From positions 719,417-783,416 of the forward strand of contig VYZB01000209.1 in assembly GCA_013397455.1 (NCBI GenBank): DNA of 64,000 bases, in the 5' to 3' direction. This document shows, in pieces, positions 38,229 to 52,299 of this stretch (positions are counted from its first letter, which is position 1; the number at the start of each line of letters is the position of its first letter). The notes below the pieces were generated by a model, which was not told the DNA's origin, made no database searches, and was given only the letters and a program-made list of their open reading frames with translations. A program made the position numbers and the translations under genes. The stretch is from Crotophaga sulcirostris. Lineage: Eukaryota; Chordata; Aves; Cuculiformes; Crotophagidae.

Positions 38229-41200
38229 AAAAATACATTTTATAAAATATTTTCACACCCTGTTGGGTTAAGAGACAGTGGGTATTAATCCTATGGCTGC
38301 TACCCCAAGCTTCCTCTTTGTGGTCAGCAGAGAAGCTGTGTGGTTGGATGGAAAAGAGTCCAGAGGCATTTCTTTTTCCTCTCTCTTTTTTTTTAAAAAA
38401 AATCTGTGTTAAAACAAGAGAAAGTGGACCGGTTACACAGCAAAGCAAAAACCACAGCCAGCCCTCTCTGCTGTTGCTTTCCCCCTAAATGTGGCCTACA
38501 GCGATTCTGCTTTCCAAAAAAAGGTTTAATTTAAACCATACAGTGCTACAAGCTGCCACGTTTCCAAATTCCACATTCCTTTCTAATCTGTGCACTTCAG
38601 AACTGACAAATTCTGCTTCCAATGGTACCCAGAGTAACTGCAAAGAAGAAATTGCTGCTAACCCACCATTCCTTGACTCGATAAGGAACACAGACACCAC
38701 CCTCACCCCCACCTGCCCCCAACCCCTGGATTCTGCTGAACTTTTAAAATCATCATATTTAAGGGGCCAGACTCAATATTTGTAAAATCTTTAGCTCTCT
38801 GGGGAGACTTTTTGCACAGTGAGAAAAGCATTTCCAGGACTCCAGAGGGGGGAATTCCCAGCCTGGTATAAACCCACAGAACTCCCCCGACGACTCTGCA
38901 AGAGCACTTTGCACCCGCTGAGACTCTGCCCTCGGTGCTCCATTTGCACAAGCCCACATGGACAAGGACGTCAGCTCTTCTCCGCCACGCAGCCCAAAAG
39001 TGAGCAGCACAGCAGAGCCTTCCCTCATCTGAAGTTAAACAAATAACATCCTCAGTGGAGAGGACGGGAGCAAAGAGGACGCCCTGCTTTGTCCCCAAGC
39101 AGGAATGGCCCCTGGTGACAGTAGATGGCTGCAAGAGGAGCCAACGATTTTGCATCGCTGTGGGAGACCTGTGGGGAAGGGACCAAAGCCTTCAAAGACC
39201 ATTGTGGTGGAGCCCCTCCAGCTCAGTGACAGTCTGAGGGTAACCTGAGGGTACTCATGCAGCTGGCAGTGGGCTGGGGGCACACACGCTGCTATGTCAG
39301 TCAGATCCTAGGCTGGAGAAGGAACAGCCCTGGGGTGGCTGGCAAAGCCCGTTGGGGTCCCCTGGGAACTCACATTCCCATCCATAGTTTTGTGCTATGC
39401 TAGGCTGGATGAGCACCTGGGCCACCACCATCTTCCTGGAAAGTGCTCGCCCACGTTGTTTGGCCTGCAACCATAGAAGTGAGCATTTCAGTTGCCCAGC
39501 AGACGTGTTTATTTCTGCTCTGGGTCTTTCTGGCCCTCCTGTAGGTCTACAACACAACCAAACACAAAACGTGTCAACACAGGGTAAAAGAATTAGCCCT
39601 TCAGCAGCCTTAGTCCTCTCACCTTAACTGATGTTCAAACAACATTATCATCATTTCAGGGCACACACACAACTATTTATCATAGCTCCTGCAAACAACC
39701 TGCAGCACTCTACTGCACGGTGAGGCACAGGAGTAAGGAACAGGGACTGGACAGACTTGACTCCATGGAAATGTAGGAAGTGCAGCCCGCCTGGGCTCCT
39801 GCACCTGTCTTCTGAACGGGGCTGCACCCACCTCCTGCCAACCCAGAGCACAGGAGAAGCATATGTCACATCTCAAAAATCATGGCATTTTCAGACTTCT
39901 TTTTTTCTCTTTGCCTTCTGCTTTCTCATCCACTGAAGTGCAGACAAGGAACATTTTCATGCTCCTCTCAAGAGTCAGAAACTTGAGCTTTTCTCTTTTT
40001 TCTTCTGCTTTTTTTATGACAGCTGAGATGCACATGGAAAATCTTTTGATACCTGGAACCTTAAGGAAACCATCAAACCTTGGGAGACTCACCATAAGAG
40101 CAACTGCCTGGTAACCGCACGCATCTTTTAACCACCACTTAAATCACTGAATAGCTCAGCTCAATGCTTACTTTCAAGTAATGTCAGAAGTTGAGTGTAG
40201 AAGGCCAGATTCTCAGCCAGTGTAAATCCAATTCAGTCGCAGGCTCTTTCCCTGCTCCCGAATCATTGTGTTTATATTCAGACAATACACTCGACAGGCA
40301 CCAGATGAGCGTTTTTAGCCTCAGCTCAATGATTTTTCTGGAAATGGAAAGAGCTTAGCTGTGGGATCTCTGCCAGGGTAGGAACTCTGGGATTTTTTGA
40401 GGCTGGGATTTTCAATAGGAGCTGGGTCCCTATTTCCCTCGAGCTCCTTTGAAAGTCCAAGCTGATGTTAATAAACTCAATCAGGTCCTTTTAAAAAAGA
40501 GAAGTAGTATAAAACTGGCATGGAATAAAAAACTATATTGATGCAATACATGCCTTAAGTCGGCAAAACATTCAGATTTAATACTAGCATAAACCTGAAT
40601 TTTTATCACTTCTGCGAGGGTAGTCCGATAAGGTCTAAAGTTTGAGTAAACGTCAGTCATTCTCAGTTGTCCCACTAGCAATCCCATAATGGGATGTGCT
40701 AGCCAAAAATGGAAAGGAGGCACAGCATCTGCTTATGTTTAATTTATTTTTGCATTTTGGCGTGTTGTCCCGGGAGAATCAATGTTTTTAAGTGGCTGCA
40801 TCTTTTTGAGCCAGCTTGCTGTCCTTTGCTAACACATCAAGGACATGTTTCTGGAAATGGAACACACTCCCGTTGAAACCAGGGAGGTACAGGTATGGCA
40901 ATCTCACAGTTTTAAAATTTAATATGTGTTTTTAGAGTGAAATCCCCTCAGTTTCACTCAAACTGAACTATAGGCTCCCCTCCTCAACAAAGCCATAATT
41001 CTCATTAGGAGTGAATGTGCATGGATCACGGAGAGCTGCATAAATCCACTTACGGCAGGTCTGCACTCTGGCTAAACTGAAGTATAGCGGGCACTGATGT
41101 CCAGTTACTCTGGGTTCATACAGAATTGTTAATGGCTGATATCAACCCACTGGTTTTAATAATTGCTGCTTTGAGTACGTATCTGCCAGGGAAGCAGCGA

Positions 41201-41955
41201 GCCTTGCAAAGCCATGCAGGGCAAGGACCAAGCACAAGCACAAGCCTTGCACCTCTGGAAGACCCTCGCAAGATGTTGGCCAGAGCACATTATGCTGATG
41301 GCAACGGTGTGGGAGCCATCAACACAACAACACATGGAATGGAATAATGCATTTGTTTTTAACACTGGCTAAAATAAATAGCAGAGGGGTTTGGTGCACA
41401 CTTTGATTTTCGAATGCTAATTTCACTTGAACAGTAAGCTCGTTTAATATGTAAAAGTGGTTCTGAAACATAAAGGTGCATGGATGTCATAACTAAAATG
41501 GGGTGGATCGCTGGGTTTTTAACAATTTCGCAACAAGAAAAACTAGTCACATGCTGGGATGTTTTATGCCAAGTCTCAGCCAGAGCAAAATTTTACAGCC
41601 GAGTTATAAACCCTTGAAAATAAGGGTTTATAATAGAAATGCTGACAGACCCTTAATTATAGCAGCACTAGCGGGCACCGTTGTAATAAGGTCCACATAT
41701 TTTCCTCTTTGATCATTATTTATAGGATGCATTGGAAATCATCCCATTTACAACTATATGCCCGCTCAGCTAGGTGGAGTTTTATCCATTAAGAAAGGGA
41801 AATACAAAGTCGGCTGCTGAAGGGAGCCGGGGGCTTTACCTCCTGGTGCTCCCGAGGCGAGCCAGCCCCGAGCTGCAGGCAGTGACTGATGCCTCTACTC
41901 TGCTGGTTTGTATAAGGGGTTGAAGTTCAGGCTGGTGCAGTGCAGCATTCCCCGG
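38229..41955. other. Noncoding DNA, no gene recognised
   Basis: Open frames on both strands at 38.5-39.9 kb overlap one another and carry no domain. Apart from the repeat relic at 40.2 kb, I see no exon, RNA gene or structured repeat. Confidence 0.5.
40204..40245 (+). repeat. Fragment of an ancient sauropsid repeat
   Basis: The segments 'ggccagattctcagcc', 'agtgtaaatcc' and 'aattcagtcgca' in this order match, from memory, a widespread old repeat in turtle, crocodilian and bird genomes (the 'ggccagattctcagctggtgtaaat' type). Only a short core survives. A RepeatMasker or Dfam search would settle it. Confidence 0.4.
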
Positions 41956-41959
41956 GACC

Positions 41960-42145
41960 TGCTGCCTCCTTAGGCAGGCGATTAATCACTTGATCGATAG
42001 ACCATATGATTAGGCACTAATAGCTGATAGGAGGAGAGAATAAACAACCATAAATTTGCTTTGTACCGAGTAATCCAAGTGTAAGAGAGGTCAGATAATG
42101 GCCACATAAGGTCATGTTGCCTAAGGAGCCCATATGGGAAAGATG
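41960..42145. promoter_or_regulatory. Candidate enhancer: homeodomain motif cluster
   Basis: Within about 70 bp lie TTAATCAC (OTX/PITX-like), CACTTGA at 41987-41993 (NKX2 type), ATCGAT at 41993-41998 (ONECUT/CUX type), an E-box CATATG at 42003-42008, GATTAG at 42008-42013 and a forkhead core TAAACAA at 42041-42047. Two CArG-like sites (about 42100-42109 and 42129-42138) follow. The density, with almost no low-complexity DNA, fits a developmental enhancer. Short motifs are weak evidence on their own. Confidence 0.3.
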
Positions 42146-42150
42146 GAAGA

Positions 42151-44745
42151 CACATACATTTTTAAATATCTTCAATTATTATTGTATTGCTGGGCAGGAC
42201 TTGGGCTGCCGATGCACCCCTCTCTTTGAGTACGGGCAGGCTGTCGTGCCCCAAAGCAGGCTGATATCAAACACCGACAGCCGTTTCCACATCAAGAAAA
42301 AAAAACAACCTCAAAAACCTCAGGTTGTGTGATGATTTCAAACTAAACATCCGCGTCAGCTGTGGTGGGTGTAACTTCACTGACACTGGGAGGTCCAGGT
42401 CCGTTGGCTCTGGAACTGTGCCACTGCAAGAAAACGGGGTGGCCGAGGCAGGCCCCGCACCCCCCGTTTTGCCGCTGCAGTATCCGGGTTCTCCGTGCAG
42501 GTCCCAGCCCCGCTCCAGCCACGGCCTCAGCCAGCAGCGCCCGGGCAGGATGCTCAACAGAAAAGCTTTCCTTCAAAGGGCCATAAATCTCTGGCTCCCC
42601 AACCCCTCACCCTCCATCCCTGCCTCCTGCCTTTTCTAAGGCTCTCCTCTTCCCCTGCATAAAAAATGGTCTTTTCAGGACTCGAGATTCAAACCAGGTT
42701 TACAGCCTTCCCCCCCCCCCTTTTTTTTTTTACAGTAAGCATACCCTTTGTCTATGGCAACGAATTTGAGAAGAAACAAAAATGGTTGGTTAAAAGGAAG
42801 AAAAAAATACTTCAGTCACCCCAACAAAGGCAAGGAGTTTACAAACCTTCCCCGTCAGCGCCTGGACACAGGCACAGTACTTACTTCATTAAGTCGAAAC
42901 AAAACTCGACCAGTAAAACCGTCAGCTCCGTCGGAGACAGCCAGCAGGCCCCTTGCAGCATGTTCCTGATCGACCATCAGCAGACTATGGAGATCGCTTT
43001 TTCTGCCCAACAGTCATGGGGATAAATGCCCTCCTTTATCTTTGGGGTATTTCTAAACTCCCCTTTTTCCAATGACGAGACATTCATGGGCTGCAATCTT
43101 ATTTTGTTGCTTCCCAGCATTAGTGGGAAAGTGCATTGAGGGCTGCCAGGCTCTCCCTCCTGCACCGATGCCTCCCTCCCTGTGCACTAACCGTGAGCAC
43201 GGGTGTGTGCAACGACACATCCTCACATTTGAAACCAGCAGACAGGGATGTTGCTCGCCTTGGTTTTAAAATGAAGCTGTGCTTCAGATAGGGTGGAGGC
43301 CCCTGAGCATCAAGGAGACTGAGACTGGAGTGCTCCCACAATGTCAAGCAATTCAAAATCACTGGAGTGCTGCAAAGACTGTACGTACACTTGACTTTGT
43401 GAGTGAGCACACGCAGTGTAGACCCGTGCAAAATCACCGCAGCACTTCCAGTTCCCTTTTTTCCATTTTATTTTATAAGTGAATTGCACCACGGACCTTA
43501 CTACCCACCTGCTGCACCCATCTGAAGAGCAGGTTTGACCCTCCCGTTGGCACAGACACGAGTTCTTCAGGTCCTGCCCTCCCCTGCTTCGCTTTGGAAG
43601 AAAGGCTTCTACCATTTAACACTAACACACTTCACTTCGAAGGCGGCACACAGATGTGTTAAATTAAAGATGGCTCCTCAACAACCTGCAGTGTCAACAC
43701 CAACCACTAAGGCAGTCAAGGGCTTGGACCACATGCTCTGGGATCTCCACCACAGGGCTGGACACTTTACTTCAGCCAGAACTTTTGAAAACAACTAGAG
43801 AAATCACAATAGAGTGTTAATTTGACCTAACGAGCAGGTTTTTATTTCTTTGCATACTTTTTAACTACCAAGCATTTTCTCTTGCGATAACTACTCTTTT
43901 TTCCTTTCCAGCTTGGGTGATGCAATGTGAGAAGCGTCCCCAGCCAGTTCTGCCATCACTCCCAGCCTGGGGGGGCGCAGCCTCCAGCTACAGAACTAAA
44001 GGCAAGTCCTCCTCACAAGAAATAGCGACAAGTTTCACCTAAAAAAAAAATTTCCTTTTTGTACTCAGTCCTCCTGCTATTTTTGTCCCATCATACCTTG
44101 GCTCCACTGCGTGCTTCAGTGGAAACACAGCTTTTATAACTATCTGTTACTCTAGCAAATAATATTCATGGGTGTAATTACATTTCAATCCACCGGTGCA
44201 GTTGTCTGGCTTACCCAGCCAGTGCATCCTTAGCCATCTGCTCTAGGGTTTAATTTTCAAAGTAAACCTAGGAGTAGAAGGGGGTTTCCCGTGATAAATT
44301 CATTCAGACCCATCCGGTACATATTCATTTGTGCCATAAATAAAAAGTAGGAGAACAAAAGTATTAACAAAAATATGAAATATTACTGATCTGTTTAGCT
44401 GGAGTAATTTTTCTCTAAATAATCATTTCAGTTTTCATCAGGAACTCAGTTAACGGTGAGTGAGAGCATCTACACCTAAGTGCAGACCTTCGCCCTCCCA
44501 CCCTTTACTCCCCTTGGTGGTTAAAGCAGCCGGAGTTGGTTTCCTGCAGTGTGAACTCTCACGTGCTCTTCAAGGATACTGACATTCATTTCATTATTTT
44601 CCCTCCCAAACTTACACAGTGGGCCTGTATTCAGAAAGCGCGCATGAATAATGCAGATTTTAAAACCGCATTATTGCAAAGGATGTCAAGTTCACACACT
44701 GTCAACACTAATAAACTCCCCAAAGTGCTAAAATCCAGGACATCT
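42151..44745. other. Noncoding DNA with a GC-rich patch and a C/T homopolymer
   Basis: A GC-rich, modestly CpG-containing patch lies at about 42340-42560 with chance frames on both strands. A C-run and T-run (about 42709-42731) is followed by ACAG and mimics a splice acceptor, but nothing exon-like follows. No gene recognised. Confidence 0.5.
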
Positions 44746-45420
44746 ACCTCCCCCATCCCTCCGTCCCCCCTCGAAGGCGACCGGGGAGCGCCGGCAGCCC
44801 CTGTGCCCTGCCTGCCAGCACAGCCTCTGGCGAGGCAAACCATGGGCACCAGAGCACCAGGACTGACCACGCCACCCCCGGAAAGACACAGCACTGAGGG
44901 CTTTCACACCCTCACGGACCTGAGAGAGCCCAGCCAATGTTTGATGTTATTTGTCACTGCTGTGGGTGGACCCCGCGGGGGCAGAGGCGGCCCAGCCCCT
45001 GCCCTGACCACCTGCAATCTAATTTAAGAGACGGAAAAACAAGTGAGGGAGACAAACGCTCAGAGGAATGGGGTAACAGCAACAAGGTCACATTGCTACA
45101 CTGGCAGCTATTGCCAAACTCGCAAACTATCTGAAAGTTATTTATATATAAAATAATTGAAATCAGCTGTCCCATCCTGCCACCCCATCTCGCCACGGCA
45201 GGTCTGCTCGTGCCTTGCACGCCATGTGCTGGGACAGTCCTGGAGCCCTGGTGGAGGTGGCTGCAGCGGCCGCAGCCGGGGCCTGCGCACAAGGTGGTGC
45301 ACGGCACAGCACGGCGGCCGAAATGCTCTGGGCACAAAGTCACCTTCTCCCTGGGCACAGGCGGGGTTGGCATGCAGAGGATCTCTGCAGAGGACTTCCA
45401 GAGGCAAGTAACGGGCTCAG
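44746..45420. other. GC-rich, CpG-containing patch
   Basis: Two CpG-richer segments (about 44755-45005 and 45180-45420) give several overlapping open frames on both strands, up to 170 codons. None shows a known domain. The frames vanish at the edges of the GC-rich segments, as expected from composition. No CCAAT, TATA or YY1 arrangement comparable to the 21.7 kb island is seen. Confidence 0.45.
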
Positions 45421-48400
45421 GGGCACGGGCAGAGCATCCCCTGATCTGATGACAACTCAACACCAACTCTCAGTATTTTCAAAAAGTGAAACCCATCAAA
45501 ACAACCCAGTGAGCAGGATCCAGGAGCTGAATTCAATCTACATCAGTGAAAAGAATAACGTACACTTCTTGCCTGGTAGAACCAAGGGTTTTTGATGCCC
45601 TTTTTCAAACTTTGTGAAATACTTTCACCACAGGCATCACTGTGGGTGAAAGCAAAACACAGGGAGGAGAATGAATGCTTCCTCAGGTGTTTGCTTATGC
45701 ATTAATAATGTTTAAAACGTCATATCCTACCAGCATGTCTGAGATGCATGATCTACCCAACGGACAGTCTTTCTTGGCCCAGCATTAGAGAGTTACAACA
45801 CCTGAAAATATTTGACTCCTCTAGATACAGTACAGATGAAAAATATGTTTGGAAAGTTGAAGAGTCAGGAGGTGGGAGAAGACTCTGGCCACACTGGAAA
45901 CTAGAAGTTGGAAGGATTATTCCAAGTTCCACAAAGCCTTTGAGATTCTCACATGAAGAGCACTACCAATCCGCAGCACTGACACTGTTGTTAGCACCTT
46001 CAAGGAGGAGTGCACTAACAGTCTACACACACTCGAGCAGACACCTCCGTGCACAAAAGCAGGACCATCAGAAAGAGTTTTCCTTTGTTCAGTTTGCACA
46101 GGCAGAAGAGCGCACCCAGACTGACAGACGCGTGGGGAAGACCCTGATGCAGAGCAGATCGGTGCCGTCCCGACTGGGTGTCACCTACTCTCCTTTCCAT
46201 GCTAACAGGCAGTAGAGTCAGTTTCACAGGTAGAAGCAAGACAACCAAGTAGCTGCAGTCCAACCTGTGCAGATAAGAAGAGATCAGGATGGCAAGAGGT
46301 CATCCTCGGAGCCATCCGTGATCTCTGCCCCGGGCATGAGGTCATCCTGATCCTACTGCTTCTCTCACACCGTCTCCTGCCCTTACTTGACACGCGGCAG
46401 GAAGACGAGACACTATGGGCAAGTGTCAAAACGAATTCTCAGCAGTGAAACATCACCGACACCACCTCATGGCCCCTCTGCCTTCCACGTCCCACCCAGC
46501 CCCAGCCCAGCCTCAGTGCTCCATGCTAGTTAAAGGGATTGAGTTATTTTCCAGAAACATCAAGAGTGAAGGGCTTTGCTGAGATGACTTTTGAAAATAA
46601 TCAATGCACTGGACCTGCTCGTTTTTTCTACAGCTCCTAGAACACCATGTGAAGGGAGAAAGTTTGCAGGCGGCAGCCTGGTCCTTCGCGCCCCAGGAAT
46701 GGCAGGCTGGCCCTGGGCGAGAGACGCGATGCAGACGCGCAGTGAGACAGGATGTCTTCCCACAGAAAGACCAAGTAAATAGTGCATAATGACAGGATTT
46801 CTATTATTGATGCTTCAGCAAATCATCTTGGATCCTCAAAGGATCAATTAATCATTGGGATTGTCAACACCCAACTCTGTGTTCTAAGTTTTTGCCATCC
46901 AACTCTCCCATCCTCCCCTACACACAAATGATGCTGGGGGCACGGTGCCAAACGAAGCGGAAAAAGAAAGAAGGGGAAAGAAAGCCCTGAACAGAGAGGC
47001 TGTTGTCAAGGCCGGACCCTCGCATTGGCGAGGAAGATCAAATGCAGCTGCCCCCATGGCTGCATGTGGTTAAGCCCGCCGTGCCTGAGGGCAGGCGGGA
47101 TGGGGAGCAGCCAGGCAGCCTACGACGGGCACAGATAATTAAATCATCCGATTGCCGGGCAGGCCACATTAAGAAGCTCATCGGTTTGCATGTGGCCCCT
47201 TGCTGTGGCCACCCGTGAGCTAAGTCTTGCCTAGATGCTAGTAGACAATTAAGACAAATTGTATGGCTGAAGATCAGACTAGAGCACTGCCAATGCCCTT
47301 GCCTGGAAGCTCCGCTGAAGAATGAGGGCACATGTGTGTGGGAACCAAGGCTCGGAAGAGAGCTTTTAATGAACAACGTGCCAGCACTTGTTGCCAGAAC
47401 ACACTCTTCATTTCAGCTCTTGGAGAAAACAAAACCCTTAAAACCAGAGTTTACTACATTTCACTGATCTTCAATATGGCTGGAACTTCAGGATGCTTCT
47501 CCTCAAGCTAAGTTTGTATCAGTGAAAATATGCTTCTTGTTAAAGAAACTATTTAAAATGTGGAATCTAAAATCAAGCAAAAATAGCAGACAGTATGTTC
47601 AGCTTCAAAATTGGCTTGCGCTCAACCAAGTATACCATAAACAGAAGGCAGAACTGACTATTTTTATCTTAACAGCCCTTGGGTGATTAAAATTTGGGGC
47701 CAGAATAAACAATTTTTTTCCCCATTCCTAGCAAGAGAATATGTGACATGGGTTTGGAGTCCTAATTTTTTAACTCCCTTCCTAGCTATTAGTTGTTTGC
47801 ATTCGAAATGTTCCCATGTACCCAACAGCAGAAAGGCTGCACTGCACCAGGCACAGGATGACTTATAGGAACACACAGACCACTGTGCCCTGAAGAGATC
47901 ACCGTGCAAGATAAGCCAAAGACAACAACCAAGTGCTAAGAGGGAGCAGGTGAAAAGTTAACAAGGTGAGGAATGCACAGATACGCAACATGTGCGATTT
48001 TTCTTTATGAGGTGTAGTGTCATGGGCAGCTCCTGTGGCCCAAAGACACACAGGAGAGGAGAGCTGTAAGGATGCACCGAGGATGGAAAGGACCCGATGA
48101 GGTCAGGGAAGGTGGTGGGCGAGGTAAACACAGAGGTGCTTCTGAATCAAGGGGAAACGAAGGCTGGAGGAAAGAGAAGGGAGAGAGGGCAGAGCAGAGG
48201 AGAACAGTGATCAGACACGCAAGGGCTACAGGAGAGCACGGCTGGGAGTCTGAGATGCTTCAAGGAGCAGCACAGCCAGGGTCAAAGGCCAGGTATAAAA
48301 TTGAGCATCAGCATGAGATGGCGTACAGCGCGCCTGAGAGAAGCCAGGACACAGAATTTACAGCTTTGCAGCAGCCAGGACCAGCAAAAGGCGGCGATCA

Positions 48401-51400
48401 GATGTGGAGGGGTGGGCAAGGCAAGAAAGAGCCAGGGAGGCACAAATCTGTTTGCAAGTTTGTGGAACAAGAAGTTGAAGGTGGAGCCCAGGTTTTGGCC
48501 ACCAGTTGGCAGTGGTTCCAGCAACTGGGGGAAGGAGAATAAGGCAGCGATGGGAAGAGGAGGAAGCAAGAAAGTCACTTCTGATGCTATTAAATAATGT
48601 TGATGGTTTAATTGCTTCTGCAGAAGCAGCTTTGGAAAGGGGTTGAGCCATGGGACTGAGTAGAGGAAGGCAGAGCAGAGCAGGAGCAACAGACTGGGCA
48701 TTACAACAGCTGAAGCCTTGGGAGAAGAAGCAACTGATTTGAAAGAAGGTAGAGGAGGGAGCGTAACGGGGGGATTCTGGGATACCCCCAACACAAGAGA
48801 ACAAGAGGTTTTGACATTTACTGAGCTGTCTATGGCACATATTTGGGTTTCTCTGCAGCAGCAGCCCACAGATTTGTTGGGACATAAATGACTCGACCCT
48901 TAAAACTTCTTCAGACCTTCACAAATGCAACTCCCCATCTTTTCATTACAAACTACACATTGTAATACTTAACACTTGGACACTGTGGTTCCCATTTCAC
49001 AGTGTGGGAACTGCTGAGTCCTGTTGTGAGGACCACCTCAGCAAAATTCATTTATAAATAAGTAAAAAGAAAGATTTCCTGAAAAGTTATTTTGAAAGCT
49101 GCACAGATGCCCAAAATGATGGCAAAGCGACATGATATGCAGCCAGCCCAAAGAGTTCACAGTCAAGGCCCCTGATAAAGATGACATTTGTGTTTCTGAA
49201 TAACATCATATTCTTTATATACATTATATTCATTATATATAATAATAATTGGGGGGAGGGAAATTATCTGACGACATCTTTTTTTCTCAACCCTGTCTTC
49301 CTTTCTTCACACACTGACCATCTTTACTCAAAACTGTTCAAATCTGTGTTACTATTTTTGCTTCTTTTGAGTGCAATCATTGTTCATAACTTCCACATCC
49401 AGCTCAGGGCTATTCCTCCCGTTTAGCGTGTTCCCATTCGCACGATGTCAGCAGAAAGGTTTCTTACTCCAGAAAAGCCGTTGCATGTGCAATAAACAAA
49501 TAGCCTTTGACATACTGGTTAATTATATCAGTTAGCAACAATCTCACATGCATGAATGCTGTGCTAATGAAAACACTTTCGCATGCAAAGCAGGACCGAT
49601 CAAGACATTGAAATGTCCAAACCTGCAACTATAAGCAGCACCAACCACGAAACACAACGGGACTTTGTAGCTACACTTAGGAGTGTGGATGGATGGGAAT
49701 GCTGTGAGGCTGGGCTCTGAACAAGGTGCAATAAAGGCTTTAGGTGCCGAATAGATTGATTTCATATAAAGGAAGCCATAAACGAAGAACATAATCCTGC
49801 ATCACTGCTGACAATGACAACATAGATTTCTACTTGGGTGTAACCAGCGATGAAGGCATCTATTCACAGCATCTCTGTATCTTCTATAAAGCACTGGCTT
49901 GACTGCCCTGCAGAAAAGCATTGACAGAAGCATGTCTCAAGCTCCTCACACCAAATGCTGTTCTAAATCACACATCACCCATTGTCCTGTCTCCAACCAA
50001 ACTAGACACAAGTAAGTGTTAATAACTCTGCAGCCCATTACCTCTTTGTCACAGTGGTCCACCTTCTCCAAGGCTCCCAGCAGCCCAGCAGAGAAACCTT
50101 GAGCCTTCCCCACCACTAAACCAGGATCCCTCCAGAAAGGGATCTTCAAGTGCCAATCACTTGTCACATTTCAACCTGCTCCAGAGTAGGAACTGGGCAG
50201 CTGGGCTCCAACTCCCAGTGCAGAAGCCAGCCCGGTGCCTCAGCCCCACATGTGCTCTGCAGATGGAGGCACAGCGCGGGCCGCTGCGGCCAGCCCCATG
50301 CATGCTCCCCGCACGCTCGCTATGCAACCAATTTGTATGCTTACCACAGCCATTTGTCCAGGACTTCTGAATGTCTGCAGCCAAAACCATGGACAAACAA
50401 AAAAATGGAGGTGAAAAAACCCCAGGAGCCATGTGCAAGGAAGGCTACACCAGTTCTGTGATTGCCATCACCATCTGCACTCACATGGTCTTTGCAGCTG
50501 GACAAGGACTTGTCCTCTGCACAGACAAAGGAAGGAGCCGTGCTCAGCCCCTGCATCAATTTGCCTAAAGGCCTCCATCGCTTTGGCCAAACCAACTCCT
50601 TTTTCATTTCTAACTACTACCTTCTCTTTCAGCTACCTGGGCTGAGGACTCTCACCAACCGCTAATGCAGTCCATGCCTATCGAAACCAAAAAACAATAG
50701 TCCTCAGAGAGCCAGTCTCCTTCCATCCAGCAACACTATGCAGAGCTAACCACAGCCTTAATGCACTGACAGTTAAACTGCTTTTATCTCTTTTATTTTC
50801 CACAAAGTTCTCACACAATAATCCCCTGTCATATTTTTAACCAATAAAATATATGAATAGCTAATCTAGTGGCTAACTTTACAGCAATATGAGATCTTCC
50901 CTTATAATGACTTCCACAATGAAATTACAAAATCCCTATCAAAGGCAATCTTTTTATGGCTGTTAGAAAGACCGTCTCTCTCCCAGCGCTTGCCATCGAT
51001 TTAGTTTTAACTCCCTTGTCTCCTCGCATGATGGAGAAAATGGACTACCCCTCAATTTAGGATAAACACATGATTACGAGGTTTAGCAACAGCAAATTTG
51101 CTCTACATTGTTTAGCCTAGAGACGTCCAAGTGCAAAAGCCAAGGAATGTTCTTCCCCGCCTCCTTTTAGCCATGGATAAACACCACACACTGCAAAAGA
51201 GAAGTTTTTAATTAAAATTGGCACTTCTGAGCTTGCAGTTGGTTCTTCAATAAATGACATCACTTTGGACTGTGGCAGCATGGGAGTGTGATGGAGGCTG
51301 GGAGCAAGCCCGTGCTGGGTTTTGGCACTGGCCTAGTCATCATAAAAAACACTTTAGTGTTTACAAATGGAAGCTGAGCTGTGCCCGATGCCCTGGCCTG

Positions 51401-52290
51401 CCAGGCAGGGAGGAGAGAAGCGTGGACTCTCCAGGCCATGTGCTGGGCAGCGAGCAGCAGGCAGCCATCCCCAGCACCATGGGCACTGCCTGCCCCCCAG
51501 CTGCCCCCCACTCCCCTCCCACTGCCACACTGACTGGGACTTAAAAAGCACCCAGAACACTTACTGGCATCTGCTATGCTCCTCGAACTTCTGTACTCGG
51601 TATTTCAGCCCCAGTCATCTGCCCCTTCACCTTTCCCATTCCCTAACACCTTTGGAAAAAAACTCCCTTAAAAATTCAGGTAGTTTGCAAATCCTGGTGC
51701 TAATACTGCAGTGTACTCACTCTTCTCAAGACCCATAACTCTCCTCCAGCCGATGTGGTGTGCAGGCTCCCTGGGCACCAGCACCTGGTGAAACCACACC
51801 TTACTCCCCACTGTCCTTTGGGAATGTCTGCAATGTGCCATTCCAGGAGCAAACCGGGATGTCAGCGCTCTCCCACACTGACTTGTCATGCCCACACAAG
51901 GAAAACTGCAACTGATTGCCCCTTACTTCCACCTAAAACCCTCCCCTCCAGGCGAGACATGAGGAGCCGAGAGCACAGCCCTGCACAGCCCAGTGTTTAA
52001 CTACCACTGACTGATGAGCTACCGGGCAGCAGGATGTATCACAAGGCGAGGCAAAATTCCACTATTTTGGTATTTTTTAGGCCCTGAATAAGCAATAAGA
52101 TGCTCTGAGCATTCACACATCATGTACTCCTTACAGCCTGCTGTAAGGGGGGGTCTGAAGACTCAGTGAAACACTTCTCTACTCAGTAACAGAGGCACAT
52201 GGAAGACCACAGCCCAGAAAACCCACAGTCGTGGCTAGACTTCATGCTGCTGGAGGATTGGGAGATGGCTGTGGTGCTTGGGCAGGAGCA
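45421..52290. other. Long noncoding stretch
   Basis: No gene recognised. Items seen: a short inverted repeat, GATCAGGAT/ATCCTGATC, at 46282-46290 and 46344-46352, and an 11-base direct repeat GAGGTCATCCT beside it; a patch at 47030-47300 with TAAT cores and no low-complexity DNA that could be regulatory; a purine-rich segment at about 48070-48240 whose long frames (up to 195 codons antisense) are compositional; and an A/T-rich run at 49210-49250. Confidence 0.5.
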
Positions 52291-52299
52291 CGTGGGCTA

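Noticed and set aside
42709..42735. C-run and T-run ending in ACAG as a splice acceptor
   Set aside because: The homopolymers explain the signal, and neither a donor nor an exon-like segment follows.
48072..48885. Long frames on both strands (up to 195 codons)
   Set aside because: Purine-rich DNA lowers stop frequency on the antisense strand. No domain is seen.
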